NCBI RefSeq assembly: GCF_025252405.1
Contig: NZ_CP104307.1
Span: 2,294,001 to 2,358,000, forward strand
DNA from: Flavobacterium sp. TR2
Lineage (GTDB): Bacteria > Bacteroidota > Bacteroidia > Flavobacteriales > Flavobacteriaceae
Direction: 5' to 3'
Length of the DNA: 64,000 bases
Below the pieces are notes generated by a model. The model had not been told where the DNA came from and ran no database searches. It worked only from the letters and a program-made list of their open reading frames with translations. Made by a program: the position numbers and the translations under genes. This document shows positions 19,740 through 27,539 of the stretch, in pieces; position 1 is the first letter of the stretch; each line of letters opens with the position of its first letter.

Positions 19740-19779
19740 GAAAAAGCCTGTAAAAAATAGATTGCTACAGGCTTTTTTT
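19740..19779. terminator. terminator downstream of promoter copy 3
   Basis: Perfect hairpin AAAAAGCCTGTA / TACAGGCTTTTT with A- and T-runs on both sides, so it can act in both directions. It lies ~100 bases downstream of the predicted start of promoter copy 3 and upstream of the 46-aa gene. Confidence 0.75.
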
Positions 19780-19881
19780 CTTTGTGAGGATTTTAGAGAA
19801 CGTATTTTTTAAGATTTTGATTTTAAATCGTTTACCGATTTGATGCCGCTTTTATCACAAAAACAATGTGAATTTAATTGT
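19740..19881 (-). ncRNA. candidate ~140-nt small RNA from promoter copy 3
   Basis: Promoter copy 3 (predicted start near 19881) points into a gene-free stretch ending at the terminator 19740-19779, so the expected product is a ~140-nt RNA with a 3' hairpin and U-tract. No start codon with a meaningful frame is visible within it. The alternative is an attenuated leader of the 46-/97-/55-aa genes. Confidence 0.35.
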
Positions 19882-19887
19882 GAAAGG

Positions 19888-19972
19888 CAAAGATGTAAAC
19901 TTTAAATGCTTAATAAAAAAGCGTGCAAGGTGTTTGAACATTCGTGTTCGAAGTTTTTACAGATTTGTACAG
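19888..19972 (-). promoter_or_regulatory. shared phage-element promoter, copy 3
   Basis: Upstream element at 19934-19972 (half-sites ACAAATCTGT and ACGAATGTTC), 38-bp gap with T-tract, and CATCTTTG -7 box at 19888-19895. This is the most diverged copy in the distal half-site. It lies directly after the 78-aa gene, mirroring copy 2 after the 81-aa gene, as expected if the promoter was duplicated together with the module. Confidence 0.6.
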
Positions 19973-20025
19973 TAAAGCAAATGCTTTTATTGGAAGTCTA
20001 ATTGTCAGTATGTCGGGAGTTGTTG

Positions 20026-20262
20026 TTAAGCCGTTTTTTGGCTCAACTCTTCAATTTTTTTCAATTCAATGGTTATGGGAGTACAGAGAATTTCGTATAA
20101 TGTCGTTCTTGAGATTGGGTAAATAGGATAAATGTATTTACGCCAAACTACCGTAGTTGGAATGTCTTCAGTTTTGTGCTTTTGATAAAGTTCTTTTATA
20201 AGTTTATATCTAAGTAATTTATTTTTCTGAATTCCAAGGCTTCTTTGATTAGATATAGGCAT
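20026..20262 (-). CDS. 78-aa putative HTH phage protein, module B copy
   Basis: Paralog of the 81-aa protein at 18014-18259; the two differ at only a few positions up to residue ~65 and diverge at the C-terminus. Same features: basic helix, then ISRTTLYEIL in a possible helix-turn-helix. It is the last gene of module B and is followed by promoter copy 3. Role inferred as DNA-binding; it could regulate the shared promoter. Confidence 0.7.
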   Translation of the reverse strand: MPISNQRSLGIQKNKLLRYKLIKELYQKHKTEDIPTTVVWRKYIYPIYPISRTTLYEILCTPITIELKKIEELSQKTA

Positions 20263-20373
20263 AGTAAAATGATTAAATGTTTTAAAATAAATGAATTAAT
20301 GTGCTTAACGCTGTTGTTTACCCTGCTAAGAATAAGTGTTTTTAAGATGGCGTGTAATTTTTCTTGTGGTATT

Positions 20374-20541
20374 TTAAGATCTATTTGTAGTTCTCTTTTT
20401 GCGCTCGTTTTGATACTGTTTGAAAGTGGTGCTTATCTTGAAGCTCAGCCATTCTCGGAACATCAAAATCGGTTTTAAATTGGTCGCTATTAGCAATAAG
20501 GATAATAGGATCGATGCGTAAATATCATTATTAGGCTGCAT
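20374..20541 (-). CDS. 55-aa small membrane protein, module B copy
   Basis: I place the start at ATG 20541 (MQPNNDIYASILL) rather than at an upstream in-frame ATG (20580), because this gives exactly the length and N-terminus of the paralog at 18763-18930. One hydrophobic helix, basic tail ending RKKRTTNRS. The start lies 11 bases inside the end of the DUF3164 gene, so translation is probably coupled. Function unknown. Confidence 0.7.
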   Translation of the reverse strand: MQPNNDIYASILLSLLLIATNLKPILMFREWLSFKISTTFKQYQNERKKRTTNRS

Positions 20542-21247
20542 GGTTCTGATTGTTTTGCTGGTTAAAAAAGTTAAAAGCATATCCTTGTAAAAAATCTACA
20601 GATGACATAGATAGCGGGATATTGGTTCTTACCCCATTGTCGTCAATTCTGCTAGCTTCTATAAACCAACTCGAACGCACAGGCTTAAAAGAAGAAGCGA
20701 TAATTTCGACACCATCCGTAAATTCTTCATTGTTAAACTCTTTTGTTAGTTTTTGAAGTTCAAGAACTCTCGAGCCTTTTAAATTTCCTTTGGCATCTTT
20801 TTTTAGAAGGTTAAAAACAATTTTTACCAATGATGCTGTCTCTTTACTCGTAGAAAGTGACGAAATATAATTTTGAACTTTTTCAATGCCAATAGTTACC
20901 GTATCGTCCCAACCCTCATTTATGCGGTATCCAATCGTTATTTCTTCCTTATCGTTAGAGAAAGTATGCGACATTTGTTTCTCTTTAAAACCATAAACCT
21001 GATTTTTTAAATCCAAAATGGTCTCAAATAATTGAAAAGTTTCAGTTTTGGCATTTCTCATCATTTCCGATGTTTCGTGCAGTCTTGAAAGCGCTTTAGG
21101 AATGGTTTCTGCAACTAGTTTTTTGTAAGCATCTCTTTCTTCATTCTTTTTATTTTCAATTCGGTTCAAAGCATCTTTTAATTCCTGAGCAGAAAATTGA
21201 GATAAATCCATAGGGGCGTTGATTGTGTTTGTTAAAGAAGTGTTCAT
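20531..21247 (-). CDS. DUF3164 family phage protein
   Basis: 238 residues with the features of DUF3164, a family found mainly in Mu-like and other temperate phages near the early replication/transposition genes: N-terminal coiled coil (LKDALNRIENKKNEERDAYK), then YRINEGWDDTVTIGIEKV and a C-terminal region with VRSSWFIEASRIDDNG and FLQGYAF. The biochemical role is not established. It is present only in module B, between the 92-aa and 55-aa genes; module A has just 65 bases at this place, so the duplicate lost the gene or never had it. It is the best evidence that the small-gene operon is phage early-region DNA. Confidence 0.8.
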   Translation of the reverse strand: MNTSLTNTINAPMDLSQFSAQELKDALNRIENKKNEERDAYKKLVAETIPKALSRLHETSEMMRNAKTETFQLFETILDLKNQVYGFKEKQMSHTFSNDKEEITIGYRINEGWDDTVTIGIEKVQNYISSLSTSKETASLVKIVFNLLKKDAKGNLKGSRVLELQKLTKEFNNEEFTDGVEIIASSFKPVRSSWFIEASRIDDNGVRTNIPLSMSSVDFLQGYAFNFFNQQNNQNHAA

Positions 21248-21274
21248 AATGGTTTGTTTTTAATGTTGTGATAA

Positions 21275-21553
21275 TTAGTTGTACAATACGATTTCATCTT
21301 TAAAAGGATCGCCGTAATAAGGCTTAAAATTGTGCTGTAAAGCAAGTTTGGAGACCTCTTTTAATTTGTTTTCAATGTTTTGAGAAACGGGACGGGGAGA
21401 AGCGGTCTCGTCATTCAAAATATGCATCCATTGAAAACGTTCCTGGTTAATGCAGATTCTTTCTCCGGCTGTAAATGTTTTGGTTCTTTCAGAACAATAT
21501 TGAAGAGCCAGATACAATTGCGCAATGCGCACTTCGATTTGATTTTTATTCAT
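21275..21553 (-). CDS. 92-aa conserved phage-type protein, module B copy
   Basis: Paralog of the 97-aa protein at 18996-19289 with the same core (TAGERICINQERFQWMHIL) and a conserved KPYYGDPF near the C-terminus. It follows the 45-aa gene with an 8-base overlap and precedes DUF3164 by 27 bases. The strict conservation of the central 20 residues suggests a binding surface. Family and function not recognised. Confidence 0.75.
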   Translation of the reverse strand: MNKNQIEVRIAQLYLALQYCSERTKTFTAGERICINQERFQWMHILNDETASPRPVSQNIENKLKEVSKLALQHNFKPYYGDPFKDEIVLYN

Positions 21554-21683
21554 GATCTTTATTTAATAAGGTTTTTAATTTTTTGATATCAGAGGTTATT
21601 AAGTTTCTTTCAGGACTGCTTGTATTTTTAATGAGCCATTCTTCTAATTCCTGAATTTTTTCTTTGATTTGATAGGTCTTCAT
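21546..21683 (-). CDS. 45-aa small protein, module B copy
   Basis: First gene of the minus-strand early operon (ATG at 21683, stop at 21546), overlapping the 92-aa gene. MKTYQIKEKIQELEEWLIKN is helical and paralogous to the 46-aa product at 19282-19422. As the gene nearest the divergent repressor it occupies the place where Cro-like or other small early regulators often sit, but no helix-turn-helix is evident. Confidence 0.6.
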   Translation of the reverse strand: MKTYQIKEKIQELEEWLIKNTSSPERNLITSDIKKLKTLLNKDHE

Positions 21684-21889
21684 TAGGCTAGTTATTTAGG
21701 TTTCGTGATTAATATTACATGGTATTCGTAGTTTTATTCCTATTTGGCGTAGTATGTAAGTTGTTTTTGTTTTGAGTGTTTTTATGTGTGTAAGTGTTTG
21801 ATAATTATTTATTTGTATATAGTTTCTTGCTGATCTATAATTTGTCTGCTGCATGAATTTGTTAAAATTTCTGTTGTTTTTAAACTTTA

Positions 21890-21930
21890 TTTTTCTTTAC
21901 TTTGCAAATATAATGTAAAATTATACATCA
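21890..21930 (+). promoter_or_regulatory. repressor-gene promoter with candidate operator
   Basis: Between the early operon and the S24 repressor gene, TTTACTTTGC (~21894-21904) resembles a Bacteroidota -7 box. The inverted repeat ATGTA-N6-TACAT (21913-21928) straddles the likely transcription start, a good place for autorepression by the S24 protein. The remaining ~200 bases toward 21684 are AT-rich and hold no clear second box. Confidence 0.4.
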
Positions 21931-21965
21931 AAACAAATTTTTAACGTAAAAAAATACGATTTTTT

Positions 21966-22649
21966 ATGGGGTCAACTGATAGGATGAGAGAGTACCTTGA
22001 TTACAAAGGGATTACTAAGTATAAGTTTTGCAATGATTTGGGCTTTTCTAATAAATTTTTAGATAATAGTAGCAATATGGGTACCGATAAAGCGTGTAAA
22101 ATTTTACATCATTATCCGGAAATCAATTCGGAGTGGCTTTTGACGGGTAACGGCCCTATGATTAAGGAAGATAATACAAGTGTGATGATTATGAATACAG
22201 ATAGAAGAACAGTAGATTCTATCCATATGAATCAGGAAATACCATTGTATGATCTCGAAGCCGTTGCTGGATTAAGGGAATTGTTTAACAGCGGTGAGCC
22301 GCAAAGAGTTTTGGATACCATAAAAATTCCGAATCTCCCTAAATGCGATGGCGCAATCTCGGTCACGGGAGATAGTATGTATCCGTTATTGAAATCTGGG
22401 GACATTGTCTTGTATAAAGAAACTGAATTTGAAAATATCTTTTTTGGCGAAATGTATCTCTTAAGTGTAAAGCTAAATGAGTGGGAAGAATATATTACAG
22501 TAAAGTATGTCCAGAAATCTGAGCAGGGTGCAGAGTATGTGAAATTGGTTAGCCAAAATTCGCATCATCAGCCAAAAGATATTCATATTTCAAAAATATC
22601 AGCTTTAGCGCTTATAAAAGCTAGTATTCGAATCAATACAATGATGTAA
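21966..22649 (+). CDS. S24-family (LexA/CI-like) phage repressor
   Basis: 227 residues. The N-terminal ~65 residues form a HTH-type DNA-binding region of the kind seen in Bacteroidota prophage repressors (MREYLDYKGITKYKFCNDLG ... SEWLLTGNGPM). The C-terminal S24 peptidase domain has the catalytic serine in VTGDSMYPLLKSGD (S137) and the lysine in ITVKYV (K180). Such repressors are self-cleaved when RecA is activated by DNA damage, releasing lytic genes. The gene is divergent from the early operon, the standard switch layout. The intact Ser/Lys pair suggests that the switch still works and that the lysis cassette may be SOS-inducible. Confidence 0.9.
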   Translation: MGSTDRMREYLDYKGITKYKFCNDLGFSNKFLDNSSNMGTDKACKILHHYPEINSEWLLTGNGPMIKEDNTSVMIMNTDRRTVDSIHMNQEIPLYDLEAVAGLRELFNSGEPQRVLDTIKIPNLPKCDGAISVTGDSMYPLLKSGDIVLYKETEFENIFFGEMYLLSVKLNEWEEYITVKYVQKSEQGAEYVKLVSQNSHHQPKDIHISKISALALIKASIRINTMM

Positions 22650-22679
22650 GGATCGGTAAGAATGTTTTTTGCAAGTTTT

Positions 22680-22800
22680 AGGGAAGCAAAATGTTTTAAT
22701 ATTAAATGTAGTAAAACTAATTTTTTCAGCTTCGGAGAAGCGAAATGTTTATAGCAAAGGGTAAATGCCTACAGCATAAAGCTCCGTAGGAGCGACATTT
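22680..22800. repeat. REP-like palindromic repeat cluster
   Basis: Three related units at ~53-base spacing, each ending (G)GAAGC/GGAGC-N-A-A/C-ATGTTT-like: near 22683, GCTTC-GGA-GAAGC (22729-22741) and GCTCC-GTA-GGAGC (22781-22793). The last is the intergenic palindrome common in Flavobacterium chromosomes. The rest of 22650-23090 contains nothing recognisable. Confidence 0.6.
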
Positions 22801-23096
22801 TTAATTTGTCATTTCTATGGACTTTTTTTATTTGTCCTATCTTGATTTTATAAATATTTGACCTCACTGGGTTTTGTAAAAAATATTTTGTCCTAATTTG
22901 CCAGTTTTTGAACTTTTTTTGCAAAAAATAAAACGTAAAATTGCTAAAAACTATTTCAAAATTCGTTTAAATTGGCATTATAATCATAAAATTTATATTA
23001 AAAGTCAAAATGACAATAACTTATCGAAATGTAGTATTTACTGAATATTTCGTTTTATTTAAGCGTTAAAAAAGAGATTTATTGAAAAAAAATTTT

Positions 23097-23134
23097 ACTA
23101 AAACGTTTTTGTAAGCTTCACTTGCCTATATTTG
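23097..23134 (+). promoter_or_regulatory. lacI-gene promoter and LacI-type operator
   Basis: ACTAAAACGTTTTTGT (23097-23112) shares ACTAAAACG and the flanking GTAAG with the site before susC (24249-24264) and has the central CG typical of LacI-family operators. A perfect TATATTTG -7 box lies at 23127-23134, so the operator covers the -33 region and autoregulation is likely. Confidence 0.6.
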
Positions 23135-23172
23135 TGATGTGCTAAAATATTCAACAATAAATTTTTTATCCA

Positions 23173-24183
23173 ATGAAAAAGATTACAATTAGAGATATTG
23201 CGAAACAAGCAGAAGTTTCTATTTCTACTGTATCTTTTGTTATCAATGGAAAAGGTGAAAAAATGGCTATTAGTCCGACTGTAATCAAAAAGGTTCAGGA
23301 TGTAGCACAAAAACTGCAGTATAAACCAAGTATGATTGCCAGCAGTTTACGAACTGGAAAAACGCGATCAATCGGACTTATTGTAGAGGATATTTCCAAT
23401 CAATTTTTTGCTGATTTGGCTAGAGTGATAGAAGACGAAGCAAAAAATATCAATTACAGAGTTTTTTATTGCAGTACAGGCAATGATAATGATCGTTCAG
23501 AAGAGTTGATACAGAGTCTTTTGCAGGCAAATGTTGAAGGTTTTATTATTACGCCGACTCAAAATTTGGAGAAAACAATCAGCCAGCTTTTAAAACTGCA
23601 AAAACCTGTTGTGCTGATTGACCGATATTTCGCCAATCAAAAAGTAAGCCATGTGGTAATGGATAATTACGAAGGATCTTACTCAGCAACTAAATTTTTA
23701 ATCGGTAAAGGAAGAAAAAAGATTGCCGTTGTAAACAATGAGTCAGGAATGATTCAGATGAAATTAAGGGAGAAAGGTTACGTTGAAGCGTTAAAAGAGG
23801 AAGGAATTTATAACGAAAAGTATACGCTGCACCTAGATTATCATGCAAATGAACAAAGCAGAATTGAGGCAATTATAAATTTCTTCAAGGAAAATAAAGA
23901 AATAGATGCAGTTCTTTTTTTGGCCAACTATCTTGGCTTGGCAGGACTTCAGGCTTTTAGGATGCTGAAATACAAAATTCCCGAAGATGTTGCCGTTATA
24001 AGTTTTGACGATCATGACAGCTTCAAACTGCATACCCCCACAATCTCAGTCATTGCCCAGCCAATTGAAGATATTGCAGTCAAATCGATACAGCTGTTAA
24101 TGAGCCAGATGACAAATTTTGAGGATTATAAAATAGAAAAGGTTCTCAAAAGAGGAACATTAATTGTGAGAGAATCGGTTTAA
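23173..24183 (+). CDS. LacI-family transcriptional regulator of the mannosidase PUL
   Basis: 336 residues, the normal LacI/GalR length. The N-terminal helix-turn-helix is classical (ITIRDIAKQAEVSISTVSFV) with a hinge helix (MIASSLRTGKTRSIG). The periplasmic-binding-protein-like sugar domain follows (IGLIVEDISNQFFADL ... VAVISFDDHDSFKLHTP). Most Bacteroidota glycan loci use SusR, HTCS or ECF systems; a LacI regulator next to a mannosidase PUL suggests sensing of a small sugar in the cytoplasm. It lies directly upstream of susC in the same orientation, with matching operators in front of both genes. It should repress the locus until the ligand, perhaps mannose or a mannose phosphate, binds. Confidence 0.9.
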   Translation: MKKITIRDIAKQAEVSISTVSFVINGKGEKMAISPTVIKKVQDVAQKLQYKPSMIASSLRTGKTRSIGLIVEDISNQFFADLARVIEDEAKNINYRVFYCSTGNDNDRSEELIQSLLQANVEGFIITPTQNLEKTISQLLKLQKPVVLIDRYFANQKVSHVVMDNYEGSYSATKFLIGKGRKKIAVVNNESGMIQMKLREKGYVEALKEEGIYNEKYTLHLDYHANEQSRIEAIINFFKENKEIDAVLFLANYLGLAGLQAFRMLKYKIPEDVAVISFDDHDSFKLHTPTISVIAQPIEDIAVKSIQLLMSQMTNFEDYKIEKVLKRGTLIVRESV

Positions 24184-24248
24184 CAAACACAATATTCTAA
24201 ATCAAAATTCGATTTTAAAAAAGAGCAAGGCTTTTTTTTAATCATTTC

Positions 24249-24283
24249 ACTAAAACGATTTAGTAAGATTATTTCTTGATTTG
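24249..24283 (+). promoter_or_regulatory. susC promoter region with LacI-type operator
   Basis: ACTAAAACGATTTAGT (24249-24264) is an almost perfect palindrome (ACTAAA/TTTAGT arms around ACGA). It is followed after 11 bases by TTGATTTG (24276-24283), one mismatch from the TAnnTTTG -7 box. The site matches the one before the LacI gene. Predicted leader to the susC start is ~145 bases. Confidence 0.6.
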
Positions 24284-24434
24284 CTTATGATTATTAGCCA
24301 TAAAAACGAAAACAGTCATCGCAATAACTTGTTATTCGGAGCTGTAAATTGAAAATAGAGTTCAAATTTTTACTAATTATTTAAAAAAAACGCAAACAAA
24401 ACAAAATCAAAACCAATAACCAAAAAAAACGCTT

Positions 24435-27400
24435 ATGAGACGAATATTAGCAGTGTTAGGAGTGATATTGCTTAGCAGTTTGAGTGCTGCCGCGCAAAAT
24501 CGATTAATAACCGGCATAGTTACAGATGCAGAGAACAAAGGAGTTGTAGGAGCATCAATCGAAGTTCAGGGAAAACCATTTAGTGCTATTACAGATGCCG
24601 AAGGCCGATTTAGAATGAATGTTCCCGATGGTAAAGTGACCCTTAATGTATCTTCTATAGGGTTTAAGCCGCAATCAGTGGCACTTCAAGAAAAAGATAC
24701 AAGAGTGGCAGTTACTTTAGTAGAAACTACACAAGAATTAAAAGATGTTGTCGTAACTTCTTTTGGTGTAAAAAAACAAAAGAAAAGTTTAGGTTACGCA
24801 GTTGGAGAGCTGAAAGGCGAGGATCTGACAAAAAATAAAGAAATTAACTTAGGAAACGCGCTTCAAGGTAAGATTGCCGGAGTAAACGTTTCTGCACCAG
24901 TTACGGGACCATCTGGTTCGAGCCGTGTCGTAATTCGTGGAGCAACTTCTGCATCTGGACTTAACCAGCCGCTGTATGTTGTAGACGGAATTCCTATTGA
25001 CAATACACAGCAGGGAAATGCAGGAATGTGGGGTGGTGCCGATAAAGGAGACGGTATGTCATCTTTTAACCCAGATGATATTGCTTCGATGTCTGTATTA
25101 AAAGGTAGTGCGGCTTCTGCTCTTTATGGGTACAGAGGATCAAATGGTGTTATCTTAATTACAACCAAAAAAGGTAAAAACGGAACAGGAATAGGAGTAG
25201 ACTTCAGTACAAACTCTTCTTTCAATACACCTGCGAGCCTTTTAAAATGGCAGGATCAATACGGTGCGGGAGCTCCAAATGCGAGCGGTGTGCCAACCAG
25301 ATTTACGAATTTGCAAGAACTGAGAGATTCATATTATTTTGCATGGGGAGATAAATATGATGGGACGCCTTCATTATCGCTTGATGGCAAAACAAGACCT
25401 TATCAAGCTTATGGAAAAGATAATGTGGAGAATTTCTACAGAACTGGATATTCTTTCAGCAATACTTTAGCAATTTCTGGAGGAAACGAATCAACAAACT
25501 TTAGATTGTCTTTCGGAAATACTAAGGACGAATCTATTATGCCAGAAACTACTTTTGGAAGAAACAACGTAGCTTTGAGTTTAAATTCGGCTCCAAATAA
25601 AAAAATCAGCATTGAGAGTAATGCTCAATACATTTCTGAGAAAAGCCACAATCGTCCATATTTGAATGATTCGCCAAGAAACCCTTCTTTCCCAACTACT
25701 TTCATGACGCCAAGTTCAGATATTAGATGGTTAAGCAATCCTTATGATGCTAATGGAGGCGAAGAAGACTTTTTAGGAGCAAACGTATATCATACAAATC
25801 CTTATTTTGCTACAAAATCGCCTTTAAATGACGACCTTAGAAAGCGTTTTATCGGATCGGCAAAAGTAAATTACAACATTACAGATAAAATTTATGCTAA
25901 AGCTGTTATTGGTATTGATGATATTAATTATGAGTATACTGAAATTGAACCTACTGGAATAAATTACAATCCAGGCGGATCTATTGAGAACAGAATTGAA
26001 ACGCGTTCTGAAATAAACGCTTCTGGTTTCTTAGGCTACAAAGGAGATATTGCTAAAGATCTTTCGTTAGATGCTTTTATTGGAGCCAACCGTCAGCATA
26101 ACAGATACAGCGGCATCAAAATGAAAGGAAACAACTTTATTGTTCCATTCAAATATTTCTACGGAAATACACAGCCTGATAAAACAGAAAAATTATTCTC
26201 TGAAAGCGAAGTAAACTCTCTTTTCTATTCTGCCGATCTTGGGTATAAAGATTTCTTATTCTTAAGCTTAACAGGCCGTGAAGATTGGTTTTCAACTTTA
26301 GATCCTGCAAACAACAGCACTTTCTATCCTTCTGTGAGTTCAAGTTTCATTTATTCTGAAGTTGTTGGTCTTCCTGAGTGGATTTCGTACGGTAAAGTTA
26401 GAGCAGGCTGGGGTAACGTTGGAGGAGCATTGCCAGATGCTTATGCTTTAGCATTGACGTATACAACGCCAGACGGACAGACAGATTCATTAGGACAGCC
26501 AATCTTGGGTGTAAATGGAGAAACAATTCCAAACAGAACTTTGAAACCTTATAATGTAAGCACAATAGAGTTTGGTTTTGAAAATACATTCTTCAATAAC
26601 AGAGTGAGTACAGATTTGACTTTCTACAGCAAGAAAACTACAAATGATATTACAGATGCTGACGTTTCTCAAGCTTCTGGTTATAGAACTACAAAAATCA
26701 ACGTTGGTGAAATCTTGAACAAAGGGGTAGAATTTGCTGTTAATGTGAAAGCAGTGAAAACACCAAGCTTTACTTGGAGCGTAGGCTATAATTTTGCGTA
26801 CAATGACAGTGAAGTTTTAAATCTTTCTGATAAAATCACAACAAAATCATTAGAAGGAAACAGAGACGGAAGAGCTTCTGTAGTTTTAGAAAAAGGACAG
26901 CCTTTTGGAGTTATTAAAGCTTATGACTATTTAAGAGATGCAAACGGAAATATTGTTTTAGATACAAACGGTAAATTCTTGAGAGGAAATTTAATCATAG
27001 CAGGACAAGGTGTTGCGCCAATGTCTATGGGACTTTCAAATGATTTCTCATATAAAAATTTCACACTTTCGGTTTTTGTTGATGCTAAATTTGGAGGAGA
27101 AATCTATTCGGCTACAAACCAGTTAGGAACACGCTACGGATTATCTGAAATTACACTTCCAGGTCGTGAAGGCGGTGTTGCAGTAAGCGGAACAGATGTT
27201 AACGGAAATCCGGTTAATAAAACAGTTTCGGCTTATGATTACTGGAGAAGCTACAGTGATGTAACATCAAACTTTGTTTACGATGCTGATTTTGTTAAGC
27301 TTAGAGCAATTTCATTTGCTTACAATTTCCCAAAAGCATATCTGCAAAAAACGCCATTCCAGTCTGTTAGTTTAGCATTCTCAGCTCATAATTTATGGAC

Positions 27401-27527
27401 TATTTATGACAAAGTGCCAAACATCGACCCTGAGTCAAACTACTCAAACAGTAACGCTCAAGGTATGGAGAGAGCTTCAATGCCTTTGACAAGAAACTAT
27501 GGTTTTGCACTTAATGTGAAATTCTAA
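24435..27527 (+). CDS. SusC/RagA-type TonB-dependent outer-membrane transporter
   Basis: 1030 residues. Signal peptide (MRRILAVLGVILLSSLSAAA), then a carboxypeptidase-regulatory-like domain (~22-100: ITGIVTDAENKGVVGASIEV), a TonB-box region before ~115, a plug domain (LGNALQGKIAGVNV, VVIRGATSASG, YVVDGIPID) and a 22-strand barrel ending in Phe (FALNVKF), as needed for barrel assembly. It imports oligosaccharides across the outer membrane using TonB energy, with the SusD partner encoded 12 bases downstream. Substrate is inferred from the mannosidases behind it. Lack of an extra N-terminal STN domain means it does not signal through an anti-sigma factor, in line with LacI control. Confidence 0.95.
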   Translation: MRRILAVLGVILLSSLSAAAQNRLITGIVTDAENKGVVGASIEVQGKPFSAITDAEGRFRMNVPDGKVTLNVSSIGFKPQSVALQEKDTRVAVTLVETTQELKDVVVTSFGVKKQKKSLGYAVGELKGEDLTKNKEINLGNALQGKIAGVNVSAPVTGPSGSSRVVIRGATSASGLNQPLYVVDGIPIDNTQQGNAGMWGGADKGDGMSSFNPDDIASMSVLKGSAASALYGYRGSNGVILITTKKGKNGTGIGVDFSTNSSFNTPASLLKWQDQYGAGAPNASGVPTRFTNLQELRDSYYFAWGDKYDGTPSLSLDGKTRPYQAYGKDNVENFYRTGYSFSNTLAISGGNESTNFRLSFGNTKDESIMPETTFGRNNVALSLNSAPNKKISIESNAQYISEKSHNRPYLNDSPRNPSFPTTFMTPSSDIRWLSNPYDANGGEEDFLGANVYHTNPYFATKSPLNDDLRKRFIGSAKVNYNITDKIYAKAVIGIDDINYEYTEIEPTGINYNPGGSIENRIETRSEINASGFLGYKGDIAKDLSLDAFIGANRQHNRYSGIKMKGNNFIVPFKYFYGNTQPDKTEKLFSESEVNSLFYSADLGYKDFLFLSLTGREDWFSTLDPANNSTFYPSVSSSFIYSEVVGLPEWISYGKVRAGWGNVGGALPDAYALALTYTTPDGQTDSLGQPILGVNGETIPNRTLKPYNVSTIEFGFENTFFNNRVSTDLTFYSKKTTNDITDADVSQASGYRTTKINVGEILNKGVEFAVNVKAVKTPSFTWSVGYNFAYNDSEVLNLSDKITTKSLEGNRDGRASVVLEKGQPFGVIKAYDYLRDANGNIVLDTNGKFLRGNLIIAGQGVAPMSMGLSNDFSYKNFTLSVFVDAKFGGEIYSATNQLGTRYGLSEITLPGREGGVAVSGTDVNGNPVNKTVSAYDYWRSYSDVTSNFVYDADFVKLRAISFAYNFPKAYLQKTPFQSVSLAFSAHNLWTIYDKVPNIDPESNYSNSNAQGMERASMPLTRNYGFALNVKF

Positions 27528-27539
27528 TACTTAAGAAAG

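Noticed and set aside
20245..20478. 77-codon plus-strand hydrophobic frame
   Set aside because: It overlaps the conserved 78- and 55-aa minus-strand genes and is not present in the paralogous module.
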